Counted from the stretch's first letter, positions 7,617-14,995 are shown. The stretch: 19,427 nt of DNA from CAYIVF01 sp964366875 (GCA_964366875.1 CAYIVF010000014.1:1-19427), one strand, 5' to 3'. Made by a program: numbers and translations. Notes: generated by a model from the letters alone, not told the origin.

Positions 7617-8825
7617 ATGAAATACATATATCAAGCGAGGTCAAAGGAGGGTAAGATTGAAACAGGCACAGTTGAGGCTTCTTCAAAAGAAGCGGCAGCC
7701 CTTCTTCTGCAAAAGTACAATATTTACGTTACTTCTTTAAGGGAGCAGATTCCTCGAATTTTGCGTACCAAGAAGTGGAGTTTTTTAGAGAGGGTTTCAA
7801 AAAAAGATTTAGCCATATTTTCAAGGCAATTAGCTTTAATGCTGCAGTCTCGCGTGCCCGTTACCCAAAGCTTAAAAAGCCTGGCCGTGCAGATAAAGAA
7901 AGAGGGCTTTAGGGAAAAGGTTTTAAAAATTTCCCAGTTGGTTGAAGAGGGCAATCCCTTGTCCGAAGCTTTTGCCGGCTACCCCGATGTTTTTAGTGTT
8001 TTTTATATTAATTTAGTAAAAACAGGCGAGGCGTCGGGAAAAATATCTGAATCTCTCTATTATCTTTCAGACCACTTAGAAAGGGAGCACGACATAAACT
8101 CGCAAATAAAAGGGGCCTTGATTTATCCTATATTCGTTATATGCGTTTTGATGGTTGTACTTGTAATAGTGATGTTTGTTGTTATGCCGAAACTCGTTGG
8201 TCTTTTGAAAGAAACTACGTCAAAACCTCCTTTATTTACCTCAATGATGATAAGCTTCTACGACTTTCTCGGGCATTCTGGCTGGATTATATTGCTGGCC
8301 CTTTTTTCTTTCGTCGTATTCATAATTTACTATTTTACGACCAAAGAAGGCAAAAATAATTACGATAAACTATCTTTGAAGATACCCTTTGTCAAGGATT
8401 TTTTAAAGAAAATATTTCTTATGAGGTTTGCCGAAAACATTGCCACCTTGATTTCAGCCGGGCTTTCAATAAACAACGCGCTAAAAATAACCAAAGACAC
8501 AGTAGATAACTCTGTTTACAAGCAGATTATTTCTGAAACAGAAGAAAGAGTTTCAGAGGGCGAGAAGATAAGCTCTGTTTTGGTAAAGTACCCTGACTTC
8601 GCGCCTCCGTTTGTAGTGCAAATGGTACAGGTGGGTGAGGAAACAGGCCATTTAGATAAAAATCTAATGGAGATAGTTAATTTTTACCAAAAAGAAGTAA
8701 AAAGAGCGGTAGAAACATTTACAGCTCTTTTAGAGCCAGTGCTGATAATTTTTTTAGGGATAGTGGTTGCCTTGCTGGCGATTTCTGTTTTACAGCCCCT
8801 ATACGGCGTATTGGGCACGATATAG
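7617..8825 (+). CDS. pilC: PilC, inner-membrane platform protein
   Basis: PilC/GspF is the membrane platform on which PilB and PilT act. The 402-residue protein begins MKYIYQARSKEGKIETGTVE, typical of the family. Two GspF cytoplasmic helical domains follow (about 60-170 and about 265-370), each holding the repeated pattern FARQLALMLQSRVP / FAENIATLISAGLS and VKTGEASG / VQVGEETG. Hydrophobic segments lie at about 172-195, 222-242 and 375-398. Length and domain order are complete. It closes the motor part of the operon. A promoter for the first pilin lies in the 60 bases after its stop. Confidence 0.95.
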   Translation: MKYIYQARSKEGKIETGTVEASSKEAAALLLQKYNIYVTSLREQIPRILRTKKWSFLERVSKKDLAIFSRQLALMLQSRVPVTQSLKSLAVQIKKEGFREKVLKISQLVEEGNPLSEAFAGYPDVFSVFYINLVKTGEASGKISESLYYLSDHLEREHDINSQIKGALIYPIFVICVLMVVLVIVMFVVMPKLVGLLKETTSKPPLFTSMMISFYDFLGHSGWIILLALFSFVVFIIYYFTTKEGKNNYDKLSLKIPFVKDFLKKIFLMRFAENIATLISAGLSINNALKITKDTVDNSVYKQIISETEERVSEGEKISSVLVKYPDFAPPFVVQMVQVGEETGHLDKNLMEIVNFYQKEVKRAVETFTALLEPVLIIFLGIVVALLAISVLQPLYGVLGTI

Positions 8826-8827
8826 GG

Positions 8828-8836
8828 TTATCCACA
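8828..8836 (+). promoter_or_regulatory. Consensus DnaA-box sequence upstream of the pilin promoter
   Basis: TTATCCACA lies two bases after the pilC stop codon and 10 bases before the -35 element of the pilin promoter. It is the second perfect copy in the window; a TTATTCACA version is on the minus strand at 17409-17417. Function is not shown. Confidence 0.3.
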
Positions 8837-8846
8837 AGCTCAAGCA

Positions 8847-8874
8847 TTGTGCTAAGGACAGAAGAGAATATAAT
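8847..8874 (+). promoter_or_regulatory. Sigma-70-type promoter of the first pilin gene
   Basis: TTGTGC (8847-8852), a 16-bp spacer and a perfect TATAAT (8869-8874) precede the pilin ATG at 8886 by 11 bases. The predicted start near 8881 leaves about 5 nt of leader. A private promoter would let the abundant pilin be made at a higher level than the motor proteins. Confidence 0.55.
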
Positions 8875-8885
8875 TAAATTAATTA

Positions 8886-9302
8886 ATGAAAAATAACAAG
8901 GGATTTACACTTATAGAGCTCTTGGTTGTCATTGCGATTATTGGGATTTTGTCTTCTATTGTTTTGTTTAGCGTGACCCAGTACATAAACACCAGTAAAG
9001 ATGCTTCCATAAGCGGCAATTTAGCTACCTTAATTCCAGCAGGAGAGGTTTGGTATAACATCAACGGGGACAAGTATACTGATTTTTGTACGTCTGATGT
9101 GGCTAAAAAAGCTTTTTCTCAGATTCCGCCGCTTTCAAGTTCTAATTGTACGGGCCCTTGTTGTAAAGACAGCCAAGATAAATGGGCTGCCTGTGCACAA
9201 GAGTTTAGAAACAATGCAAAAGCATATTGCGTTGACAGCAGGGGCGTGCAGAAGGAAATAAACAATCTAGATTGCAAAAGCGATATTGTTATTTGTCAGT
9301 GA
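8886..9302 (+). CDS. Type IV pilin, paralogue 1, Cys-rich
   Basis: A class III prepilin leader, MKNNKG, is cut before F7. It is followed by the canonical N-terminal helix FTLIELLVVIAIIGILSSIV with Glu at mature position 5. The 138-residue precursor fits a major pilin. The globular part has eight cysteines, including adjacent CC, and a C-terminal CAQ...YCVDS-G motif shared with the next gene. Disulfides probably stabilise the exposed domain. It is processed by PilD, encoded further downstream, and assembled by PilB and PilC. Its own promoter sits directly upstream. Which of the two paralogues is the main pilus subunit cannot be told from sequence. Confidence 0.92.
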   Translation: MKNNKGFTLIELLVVIAIIGILSSIVLFSVTQYINTSKDASISGNLATLIPAGEVWYNINGDKYTDFCTSDVAKKAFSQIPPLSSSNCTGPCCKDSQDKWAACAQEFRNNAKAYCVDSRGVQKEINNLDCKSDIVICQ

Positions 9303-9314
9303 TATAAAGTATAA

Positions 9315-9335
9315 TAATATAATAGAATTATATTA
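9315..9335. repeat. Perfect 9-bp inverted repeat between the pilin genes
   Basis: TAATATAAT and ATTATATTA flank a 3-base loop (AGA). All pairs are A-T, so as RNA it is weak; as DNA it could be a protein-binding site or an easily melted promoter region for the second pilin. A short A-run and GGTCGAGCTC follow, with no T-tract typical of a terminator. Confidence 0.45.
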
Positions 9336-9391
9336 AAAAGGTCGAGCTCTTAAAATTTAAAAGAATAAAGAAACATAAAAATAAAAATAAA

Positions 9392-9826
9392 ATGCAAAAA
9401 GCAAAAGGATTTACCATTATTGAGTTGATAGTGGTTGTCGCTATTATCGCAGTATTGGCCGCTATAGTTTCTATTAACGTTGTCACTTATCTGAACAAAG
9501 GAAAAGATGCAGCCATCAAATCAGATTTAGAGACTGCGCAATCAGCTATGGCGGCATTAATTGATTCGACAACAGGTATAGTTGCGGGCTCCTGTACTGA
9601 TACGACAGGCGATCTTTATAAAGCCTATACTGCTGCAGGAGTAATAACGGGCGCCTCTAACACAGATTGCAACAGTGTCGTTGGTGCTGCTGCTGTTTGC
9701 GCTCAATTGAAGGCTACTTCTGGTGATTATTTCTGTGTTGATAGTGTTGGCAACAAAAAACAAATTGCAGGAACTTGTGTCTCTACTTCATCTGCGACGG
9801 TCTGTCCGGCATCCGGAAACTTTTAA
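9392..9826 (+). CDS. Type IV pilin, paralogue 2, Cys-rich
   Basis: The leader MQKAKG is cut before F7. The helix FTIIELIVVVAIIAVLAAIV has Glu5. The precursor is 144 residues with six cysteines and a low-complexity A/T/S/G-rich domain. The C-terminal pattern CAQLK...YFCVDSVGNKKQI closely matches that of the preceding pilin, so the two arose by duplication. It is followed by a terminator at 9874-9911, which makes 8886-9911 a likely pilin transcription unit. The alanine, threonine and serine richness would suit surface exposure and possible glycosylation, which is only inference. Confidence 0.92.
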   Translation: MQKAKGFTIIELIVVVAIIAVLAAIVSINVVTYLNKGKDAAIKSDLETAQSAMAALIDSTTGIVAGSCTDTTGDLYKAYTAAGVITGASNTDCNSVVGAAAVCAQLKATSGDYFCVDSVGNKKQIAGTCVSTSSATVCPASGNF

Positions 9827-9850
9827 TAGTGTCGAAAAGAAAATAGTGTC
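9825..9850 (+). repeat. Short direct repeat after the second pilin
   Basis: AATAGTGTC occurs twice, at 9825-9833 and 9842-9850, 17 bases apart. The first copy overlaps the pilin stop codon. It could be a small duplication or a protein site. Confidence 0.35.
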
Positions 9851-9873
9851 AGGTTTGATTTATTTCTGAATGT

Positions 9874-9911
9874 AAAAAAACAGCCCCGAGCTTAGCGAAG
9901 GGCTGTTTTTT
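9874..9911 (+). terminator. Intrinsic terminator after the pilin genes
   Basis: CAGCCC (9881-9886) pairs with GGGCTG (9900-9905), extended by a run of A before and T after, and ends in a T-tract. The A/T symmetry could let it work on both strands. The stem-loop is built from a variant of the 20-bp repeat found in comF (CCCTTCG...CTCGGGG on the minus strand). Confidence 0.85.
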
Positions 9912-9940
9912 ATTAGTTCAAAAAATGATAAAATCAAATA

Positions 9941-10708
9941 ATGTTTGCAGATATTTTGATTTATTTATTTGTTTTTATATTAGGGCTTTGTGCGGGCAGT
10001 TTTTTAAACTGCGTTATTTACCGGCTTGAGAAAGAAAAAAAGATGACCACCAGGTCCTATTGCCCAAAATGTAAAAAACAGTTAGAGTGGCGCGACCTGG
10101 TTCCTGTTTTGAGTTTTTTTATTCTAAAAGGTAAGTGCCGAAGCTGCAAAAAACCTATTTCTTGGCAGTACCCCATAGTCGAAATATCGACTGCGGCGAT
10201 ATTTCTCCTAATTTTCAATTTTCAATTTTCAATTTTCAATTTTGAAAACATCGCCTCCCTGATTTTTTATTGGGCGATTAACTGTTTTTTAATTATTATC
10301 TTTGTTTACGATTTAAAACACTATTTAATTCCAGACAAAGTTTTGTTTCCCGCCATTATTATTGCGTTAATTTATGATTTGTTCGCAATTAATTATTTGC
10401 TCGCCGCTGCAGTTGCCTCGGGTTTTTTCTTAGTAATTTTTCTCATATCAAAAGGGTGCTGGATGGGCTTTGGCGATGTAAAATTAGCTGTTTTAATGGG
10501 ACTATTGCTCGGTCTGCCCAATGTTTTAGCTGCCCTGTTTTTAGCATTCTTTTTTGGTGCTATAATAGGATTAATACTAATGGTTTTTGACAAAAAGAAT
10601 TTGAAGAGCGAAATACCGTTTGGTCCATTTTTAATTGCAGGAACTTTTATTGCTATGCTTTGGGGTCCGCAGATAATACAATGGTATTCACGTTTGTTTT
10701 CAAATTAA
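9941..10708 (+). CDS. pilD: PilD, prepilin peptidase and N-methylase
   Basis: PilD is the membrane aspartyl protease that cuts prepilin leaders and methylates the new N-terminus. The 255-residue protein has the N-terminal zinc ribbon of full-length enzymes (C41/C44 and C66/C69) within YCPKCKKQLEWRDLVPVLSF. The two catalytic aspartates are D124 (VYDLKHYLIPD) and D179 in GFGD. About seven or eight hydrophobic segments follow the family. Residues about 91-102 are encoded by a heptanucleotide tandem repeat (10210-10244) within a membrane segment. All six prepilin-like proteins in the locus are its expected substrates. It starts 29 bases after the terminator, so it probably begins a second transcription unit. 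Confidence 0.95.
   Translation: MFADILIYLFVFILGLCAGSFLNCVIYRLEKEKKMTTRSYCPKCKKQLEWRDLVPVLSFFILKGKCRSCKKPISWQYPIVEISTAAIFLLIFNFQFSIFNFENIASLIFYWAINCFLIIIFVYDLKHYLIPDKVLFPAIIIALIYDLFAINYLLAAAVASGFFLVIFLISKGCWMGFGDVKLAVLMGLLLGLPNVLAALFLAFFFGAIIGLILMVFDKKNLKSEIPFGPFLIAGTFIAMLWGPQIIQWYSRLFSN
10210..10244. repeat. Heptanucleotide tandem repeat inside pilD
   Basis: Four copies of AATTTTC (10210-10237) are followed by one variant AATTTTG (10238-10244). As the unit is 7 bp, gain or loss of one copy would shift the pilD frame; three copies would keep it. It encodes the aromatic peptide FNFQFSIFNF. Confidence 0.85.
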
Positions 10709-10710
10709 AA

Positions 10711-11289
10711 ATGAAAAATTCAGAAAAAGGTATTACTTTAATAGAAATCATGGTAACGATTGCTATCATAACTTTGTTTTCTATGATTTTGATTGCTGAC
10801 TACCCTAAGATAAAAAGGCAGTTCGCGCTTTCTAGGGCTGTTTATAAATTTGCGCAGGACTTGAGAAAAACGCAAGACATGGGTTTGTCTGGAGTTCAGA
10901 TAAAAGATGAGAATCAAGTAGTAGTAGAGGCAGAAGGCTACGGCATTTATATTAATATTAATTTGAGTTCCAGCGATGGCAATAACAAACAATATAAAAT
11001 ATACGCCGATATAAATGGCAACGGCAAATATAATTCCGAAGGGGATTATGTCATAAAAACAGTTGATTTTGGCGAGACAGAAAAAGGAGTAATTATTCAA
11101 GAAATAATAAATACGAAAAATAATGCCCCATCGGTAAGTATTAATTTTAGTCCCCCAAATCCTGACATAGAAATATGGCAACTGGAGTCAAATAGAAATA
11201 ATGTTGAAATTGTTTTTGCTTTGAGTTCTGACCCGACAAACAAAAGAAAGGTTTCTGTGAACACATCAGGGCTGATAGAAGTAAAATAA
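10711..11289 (+). CDS. Minor pseudopilin, GspH/FimT-like
   Basis: The likely start is the ATG at 10711, three bases after the pilD stop. A longer frame from 10660 would overlap pilD and give an N-terminus unlike a prepilin leader. The 192-residue product begins MKNSEKG, cut before I8, followed by ITLIEIMVTIAIITLFSMIL with Glu5. The body has the GspH/FimT pattern: FAQDLRKTQDMGL helix, then strand-rich segments (GYGIYININ, YKIYADINGNGKY). Minor pseudopilins of this type prime pilus assembly at the membrane. It is first of four minor-pilin genes in tandem. No cysteine is present, unlike several neighbours. Confidence 0.85.
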   Translation: MKNSEKGITLIEIMVTIAIITLFSMILIADYPKIKRQFALSRAVYKFAQDLRKTQDMGLSGVQIKDENQVVVEAEGYGIYININLSSSDGNNKQYKIYADINGNGKYNSEGDYVIKTVDFGETEKGVIIQEIINTKNNAPSVSINFSPPNPDIEIWQLESNRNNVEIVFALSSDPTNKRKVSVNTSGLIEVK

Positions 11290-11292
11290 GGA
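11288..11292 (+). promoter_or_regulatory. Shine-Dalgarno site of the PilV-like gene
   Basis: AAGGA lies 6 bases before the ATG at 11299. It is the only convincing Shine-Dalgarno sequence I found in front of a gene in this window. Confidence 0.6.
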
Positions 11293-11298
11293 TATTTT

Positions 11299-11871
11299 AT
11301 GAAAAACAACAAAGGATTCACTATCATTGAATTAGTCATTACCATTTTTATTCTGTCTGTGGCAGTTGTGGGAGTTTATAATGCATTTTCAACTATGGTT
11401 GTTTTAACTGCTAATGCTTCTAACAGGCTTATAGCAGCCTATTTAGCCCAAGAGGGCATGGAGCTCGTGAGAAATATAAGAGATACCAATTGGATAAAAG
11501 ATTATGATTGGAGGTGCGGGCTTGCTAGCGTGACTGGTACTTGTGACGTGGGCAATAAAGATTGTACAGCTGGTTGCGAGGCAGATTACGCCACTAAAGG
11601 AACGATTGATTCGCCGCTATATCCATGGTCAGGGGACGAGGAAACAGGGGGCAGGAAGCTTAATATAGATGATGCAAATGGTTTCTACAGCTATAATGCC
11701 GGGAGTGAAACAAAGTTTAAGAGGAAAATAATAATTACACCAATGGGCAGTCCCGATAATTATATTATTAAAGTTTCTGCGCAGGTTTTTTGGGACGAAA
11801 AAGCAAGCATTTTGAATCCCGCCGGACAGGGTTCCATTACAACAGAGGAAAATTTATATGATTGGTACTAG
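11299..11871 (+). CDS. Minor pseudopilin, PilV/GspI-like
   Basis: The leader MKNNKG is cut before F7, and the helix FTIIELVITIFILSVAVVGVYNAF has Glu5. The 190-residue protein then has AYLAQEGMELVRNIRDTNWI, a sequence typical of PilV-like minor pilins of Patescibacteria in my recall. Four cysteines sit in a short span (CGLASVTGTCDVGNKDC and the C of GCEAD). It has its own Shine-Dalgarno site. It overlaps the next gene by 14 bases, so the two are probably translationally coupled. Confidence 0.87.
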   Translation: MKNNKGFTIIELVITIFILSVAVVGVYNAFSTMVVLTANASNRLIAAYLAQEGMELVRNIRDTNWIKDYDWRCGLASVTGTCDVGNKDCTAGCEADYATKGTIDSPLYPWSGDEETGGRKLNIDDANGFYSYNAGSETKFKRKIIITPMGSPDNYIIKVSAQVFWDEKASILNPAGQGSITTEENLYDWY

Positions 11872-12481
11872 AGGAAAATCAAAAGGTTTTACGCTAATTG
11901 AATTGATTGTGGTTATGACTGTTTTTTTGCTTGTTATTGGTACAGCCATCGGTATTTTTATTTCTATTATTCAGCATCAGAAGAGGATTTTATCAGAACA
12001 AGAACTTTTAAATCAAACGAGTTATGTTGTTGAATATATGTCAAAGGCCCTGAGAATGGCAAAAACAGCCGTAGATGACAATTGCATATCTTCGGGATAT
12101 ATTTATTTGCTTACCCAGCCAAAATCTGGTTTTTACACAAGCATAAAATTTTTGAACCAATCAGACACCAATGCCTTGGGAAATCCCGTCTGCCAAGAAT
12201 TTTATTTAGATGACACAGCCTTAAAAGAGAAAAAAGATTGGATTCCTTTAGGCGGCATACCTCTTACTTCAGAAAAACTTCATATAAATTCTATCAAATT
12301 TGGTATAAATGGCGGCAACGGTTGCTATGGTGCTTTTCCTTGCGTGAATGGCGCTTCGGAAAACGATAATCCACCGCAACAGCCTAGGGTAACAATTATT
12401 CTAGACATTCAAGCTGAAGCAGGGCAGCCAGCAATAAAAATTCAAACAACAGTTTCACAAAGAAACTTAAATGCGCAATAA
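11858..12481 (+). CDS. Minor pseudopilin, PilW/GspJ-like
   Basis: The leader MIGTRGKSKG is cut before F11. The helix FTLIELIVVMTVFLLVIGTA has Glu5. The rest of the 207-residue protein has the helix QKRILSEQELLNQTSYVVEYMSKALRMAK followed by a strand-rich C-terminal domain ending TTVSQRN. This matches the PilW/GspJ group. Its start lies inside the previous gene (14-base overlap) and its TAA shares one base with the ATG of the next gene. The tight packing shows that these minor pilins are made together. Confidence 0.87.
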   Translation: MIGTRGKSKGFTLIELIVVMTVFLLVIGTAIGIFISIIQHQKRILSEQELLNQTSYVVEYMSKALRMAKTAVDDNCISSGYIYLLTQPKSGFYTSIKFLNQSDTNALGNPVCQEFYLDDTALKEKKDWIPLGGIPLTSEKLHINSIKFGINGGNGCYGAFPCVNGASENDNPPQQPRVTIILDIQAEAGQPAIKIQTTVSQRNLNAQ

Positions 12482-12490
12482 TGCGCAATA
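12471..12490 (+). repeat. 10-bp tandem duplication across a stop/start junction
   Basis: ATGCGCAATA occurs twice in tandem (12471-12480 and 12481-12490). It ends the PilW-like frame and starts the PilX-like frame, so it created an extra ATG. The PilX-like gene could instead start at the ATG at 12493. Confidence 0.7.
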
Positions 12491-12981
12491 AAATGATTAA
12501 TAATTCTGAAAAAGGAGTTTCATTAATTATAACTTTTTTTATAATGACAATTATTTTGTCTGTAGTTATGGCTATAAGCACTATTTTATACAGCGAAATA
12601 AAGATTATAAGAAATATAGGCAATTCTGTTGTGAGTTTTTTTGCAGCTGATGGCGGAGTAGAAAAAGTTCTTTATTATGACAGATATCAAATTCCAAGTG
12701 GGGCAACGAGGGGGCTTTGTAATATTTGCAACAGCTGTCCAACCAGTGATCCAGACAGTAGTATTAATTGCATCAATTGCGTCCCCAGCGGCATAGATTG
12801 TATTATTACAACCTGTACAGATTGCGCAGTTTCTTTCAATACAACCATAGAAGAGAATAAAAAAAGTTATAATGTAGACGCAACAGTTTCTCCAAACGGA
12901 GAGTTCACTGATTTTTTTATTAATTCATACGGTTTATATAATAACGTTAAGAGGGCAATAGAATTATTTATCACAGAATAA
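12481..12981 (+). CDS. Minor pseudopilin, PilX/GspK-like, Cys-rich
   Basis: The product of 166 residues has a basic leader ending NNSEKG, then VSLIITFFIMTIILSVVMAI. Position 5 after the cut is Ile, not Glu. Loss of Glu5 is a known trait of GspK-type tip subunits, so this may cap the pilus tip. The segment IKIIRNIGNSVVSFFAADGGVEKVLYY matches PilX-like proteins. About residues 80-120 hold eight cysteines within 38 residues (CNIC, C, CINC, C, C, C), a striking cluster that could form disulfides or bind metal. The start codon at 12481 shares one base with the preceding TAA and could be 12 bases later. Its own TAA shares a base with the ligA ATG. Confidence 0.8.
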   Translation: MRNKMINNSEKGVSLIITFFIMTIILSVVMAISTILYSEIKIIRNIGNSVVSFFAADGGVEKVLYYDRYQIPSGATRGLCNICNSCPTSDPDSSINCINCVPSGIDCIITTCTDCAVSFNTTIEENKKSYNVDATVSPNGEFTDFFINSYGLYNNVKRAIELFITE

Positions 12982-14990
12982 TGGATAGACAGCAAGCGCA
13001 GCAAAGAATTAGAAAACTTAGAGAAGTTATCAACCATCACAGATATCTCTATCATGTTTTAGATAAACAAGAGATTTCTGATGCGGCATTGGATTCTTTA
13101 AAAAAAGAACTTTTTGAGCTAGAACAAGCTTACCCCGAGCTAATAACCGAAGATTCGCCCACACAAAGAGTTGGAGGAAAATCCTTAAAAGAATTTAAAA
13201 AAGTAAAGCACCCTCAAAGGATGCTTTCTTTCAACGACGCCTTTTCAAAAGAGGATATGCAAGACTGGCAGACAAGGTTCTCAAAATTATTAACGGAAGC
13301 TCAAAAGAATAAAGTTGATTTTTACTGCGAACTTAAAATAGACGGCTTGGCTATAGAGTTAATCTATAAAAACGGATTTTTAGTAACTGGCTCAACGCGC
13401 GGTGATGGAAACATCGGAGAAGATATAACATTGAATTTAAAAACAGTTGAAGCCATCCCATTAAAAATAAATCCGCCAGCTGGCGGAAAAAAAGAGATAG
13501 TTGTCAGGGGAGAAGTTTTTATTAACAAAAAAGAATTTGAAAGAATAAATAAATTACAAAAAGAAAAAGGGTTGCCTTTGTATGCCAACCCCAGAAACAT
13601 TGCCGCGGGGTCCGTACGACAGCTAGACCCAAAAGTAACAGCAGGGCGCCGCCTGGACTCTTTTGCTTATGAACTAGTCACTGATTTTGGCTTAAAAACC
13701 CATGAAGAAAAACATAAGCTTTTAAAGGCTTTGGGATTTAAGACGAATAAAAATAACAAATACTGCAAATCATTAGAAGATGTTTTGCGCTTTAGAGAGT
13801 ATTGGTTAAAAGCCAGAGAAGGCCTTGATTACGAAATTGATGGGATAGTGGTGCTCATAAATAACAATGAGATTTTTGAAAAACTCGGCGTTGTTGGCAA
13901 GGCCCCGAGAGGGGCTGTTGCTTTTAAATTTCCGCAATCACAGGCAACTACAAAAGTGTTGGATATAAAAGTGCAAGTGGGCAGGACGGGGGCTATGACG
14001 CCGGTGGCAATTTTAGAGCCAGTGCAAGTTTCAGGAATTACAATAACAAGAGCCACTTTGCATAACGAAGACGAAATAAGAAGGCTGGGAATTAAAATCG
14101 GAGATACTGTTATTGTTGGCAGAGCGGGAGATGTGATCCCCGACATTATAAAAGTTTTGCCGGAATTGAGAACGGGTCGCGAGAAAAATTTTAAAATGCC
14201 CAAAATGTGTCCTTCATGCGGCACAAAATTAGAAAAATCAGAAACAGAAGCTCTTTGGCGATGTCCCAACCCCAAATGTTTTGCCCGGCAGAGAAGAAAT
14301 TTTTATCACTTTGTTTCAAGGTCTGCTTTCAATATTGATGGCTTGGGTCCAAAAATTATAGATAGATTGTTAGATGAAGGATTAGTTCAAGACCCAAGTG
14401 ATTTGTTTGAATTAAAAGAGGGCGACATTACTCCCTTGGAAAGATTTGCTGAAAAGTCAGCTGAAAACCTAATAAAATCTATTTCAGAAAAAAAAGAGCT
14501 CGCCTTGCCAAGGTTTATCTATGCTTTGGGCATAAGAAATATTGGCGAAGAAACAGCAATAGATTTAGCCACTCATTTTGGTTCCATAAAAAAATTAAAA
14601 GAGGCGGCATTAGAACAAATAGAATCTATTTTAAATATCGGGCCCGTTGTTGCAAAATCAGTTTATGAATGGTTTGATAATAAAGACAATCTCAAATTTT
14701 TGGAGAAACTCCAAAAATTTGTTAAAATCCAAAATCCAAAATCCAAAATCCAAAATTTGAAATTAAAAGGAAAAATATTTGTTTTAACGGGGAGCTTAGA
14801 ATCAATGACAAGAAATGAGGCGCGGACAAAGCTCAGAGAACTAGGCGGGGATATTTCTGAATCTGTATCTTCAAAAACAAGTTATGTTGTTGTGGGAAAA
14901 GAGCCGGGGTCAAAGGCAGAAAAAGCAAAAAAGTTAGGAGTAAAAATAATAACAGAACAGGAGCTTTTAAAAATTATATCGCTACGCTAA
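12981..14990 (+). CDS. ligA: NAD+-dependent DNA ligase
   Basis: LigA seals nicks using NAD+ in replication and repair. The 669-residue protein is full length. Its Ia domain (HRYLYHVLDKQEISDAALDSL) is followed by the adenylation domain with catalytic Lys119 in ELKIDGLA and GSTRGDGNIGEDIT. The OB domain carries GRTGAMTPVA, then come a four-Cys zinc finger (C410, C413, C428, C433), helix-hairpin-helix repeats, and a C-terminal BRCT domain (about 591-669). The linker before BRCT is encoded by four AAAATCC repeats. The ATG overlaps the PilX-like stop by one base, so this housekeeping gene is the tail of the minor-pilin operon. Confidence 0.98.
   Translation: MDRQQAQQRIRKLREVINHHRYLYHVLDKQEISDAALDSLKKELFELEQAYPELITEDSPTQRVGGKSLKEFKKVKHPQRMLSFNDAFSKEDMQDWQTRFSKLLTEAQKNKVDFYCELKIDGLAIELIYKNGFLVTGSTRGDGNIGEDITLNLKTVEAIPLKINPPAGGKKEIVVRGEVFINKKEFERINKLQKEKGLPLYANPRNIAAGSVRQLDPKVTAGRRLDSFAYELVTDFGLKTHEEKHKLLKALGFKTNKNNKYCKSLEDVLRFREYWLKAREGLDYEIDGIVVLINNNEIFEKLGVVGKAPRGAVAFKFPQSQATTKVLDIKVQVGRTGAMTPVAILEPVQVSGITITRATLHNEDEIRRLGIKIGDTVIVGRAGDVIPDIIKVLPELRTGREKNFKMPKMCPSCGTKLEKSETEALWRCPNPKCFARQRRNFYHFVSRSAFNIDGLGPKIIDRLLDEGLVQDPSDLFELKEGDITPLERFAEKSAENLIKSISEKKELALPRFIYALGIRNIGEETAIDLATHFGSIKKLKEAALEQIESILNIGPVVAKSVYEWFDNKDNLKFLEKLQKFVKIQNPKSKIQNLKLKGKIFVLTGSLESMTRNEARTKLRELGGDISESVSSKTSYVVVGKEPGSKAEKAKKLGVKIITEQELLKIISLR
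14724..14756. repeat. Heptanucleotide tandem repeat inside ligA
   Basis: Four copies of AAAATCC (14724-14751) plus a partial fifth (AAAAT) encode a K/I/Q/N/P/S linker just before the BRCT domain. A one-copy change would frameshift and remove BRCT. Confidence 0.85.
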
Positions 14991-14995
14991 ATAAC

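Noticed and set aside
10660..10710. Upstream start for the GspH-like pseudopilin
   Set aside because: It would overlap pilD and put 17 residues with no leader character before MKNSEKG; the ATG at 10711 gives a normal prepilin leader.
10738..11181. Long minus-strand frame (147 codons) opposite the GspH-like pseudopilin
   Set aside because: Its product is rich in Y, F, I and N, as expected from the reverse of AT-rich coding DNA. The plus frame has a clear prepilin leader and Glu5 helix.
13829..14275. Minus-strand frame of 148 codons inside ligA
   Set aside because: The plus strand here encodes conserved LigA OB and zinc-finger residues, so the minus frame is a shadow.
10210..14756. CRISPR-like array from the repeated short units
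   Set aside because: The units are 7-bp tandem repeats without spacers, lie inside coding frames, and no cas gene is present.
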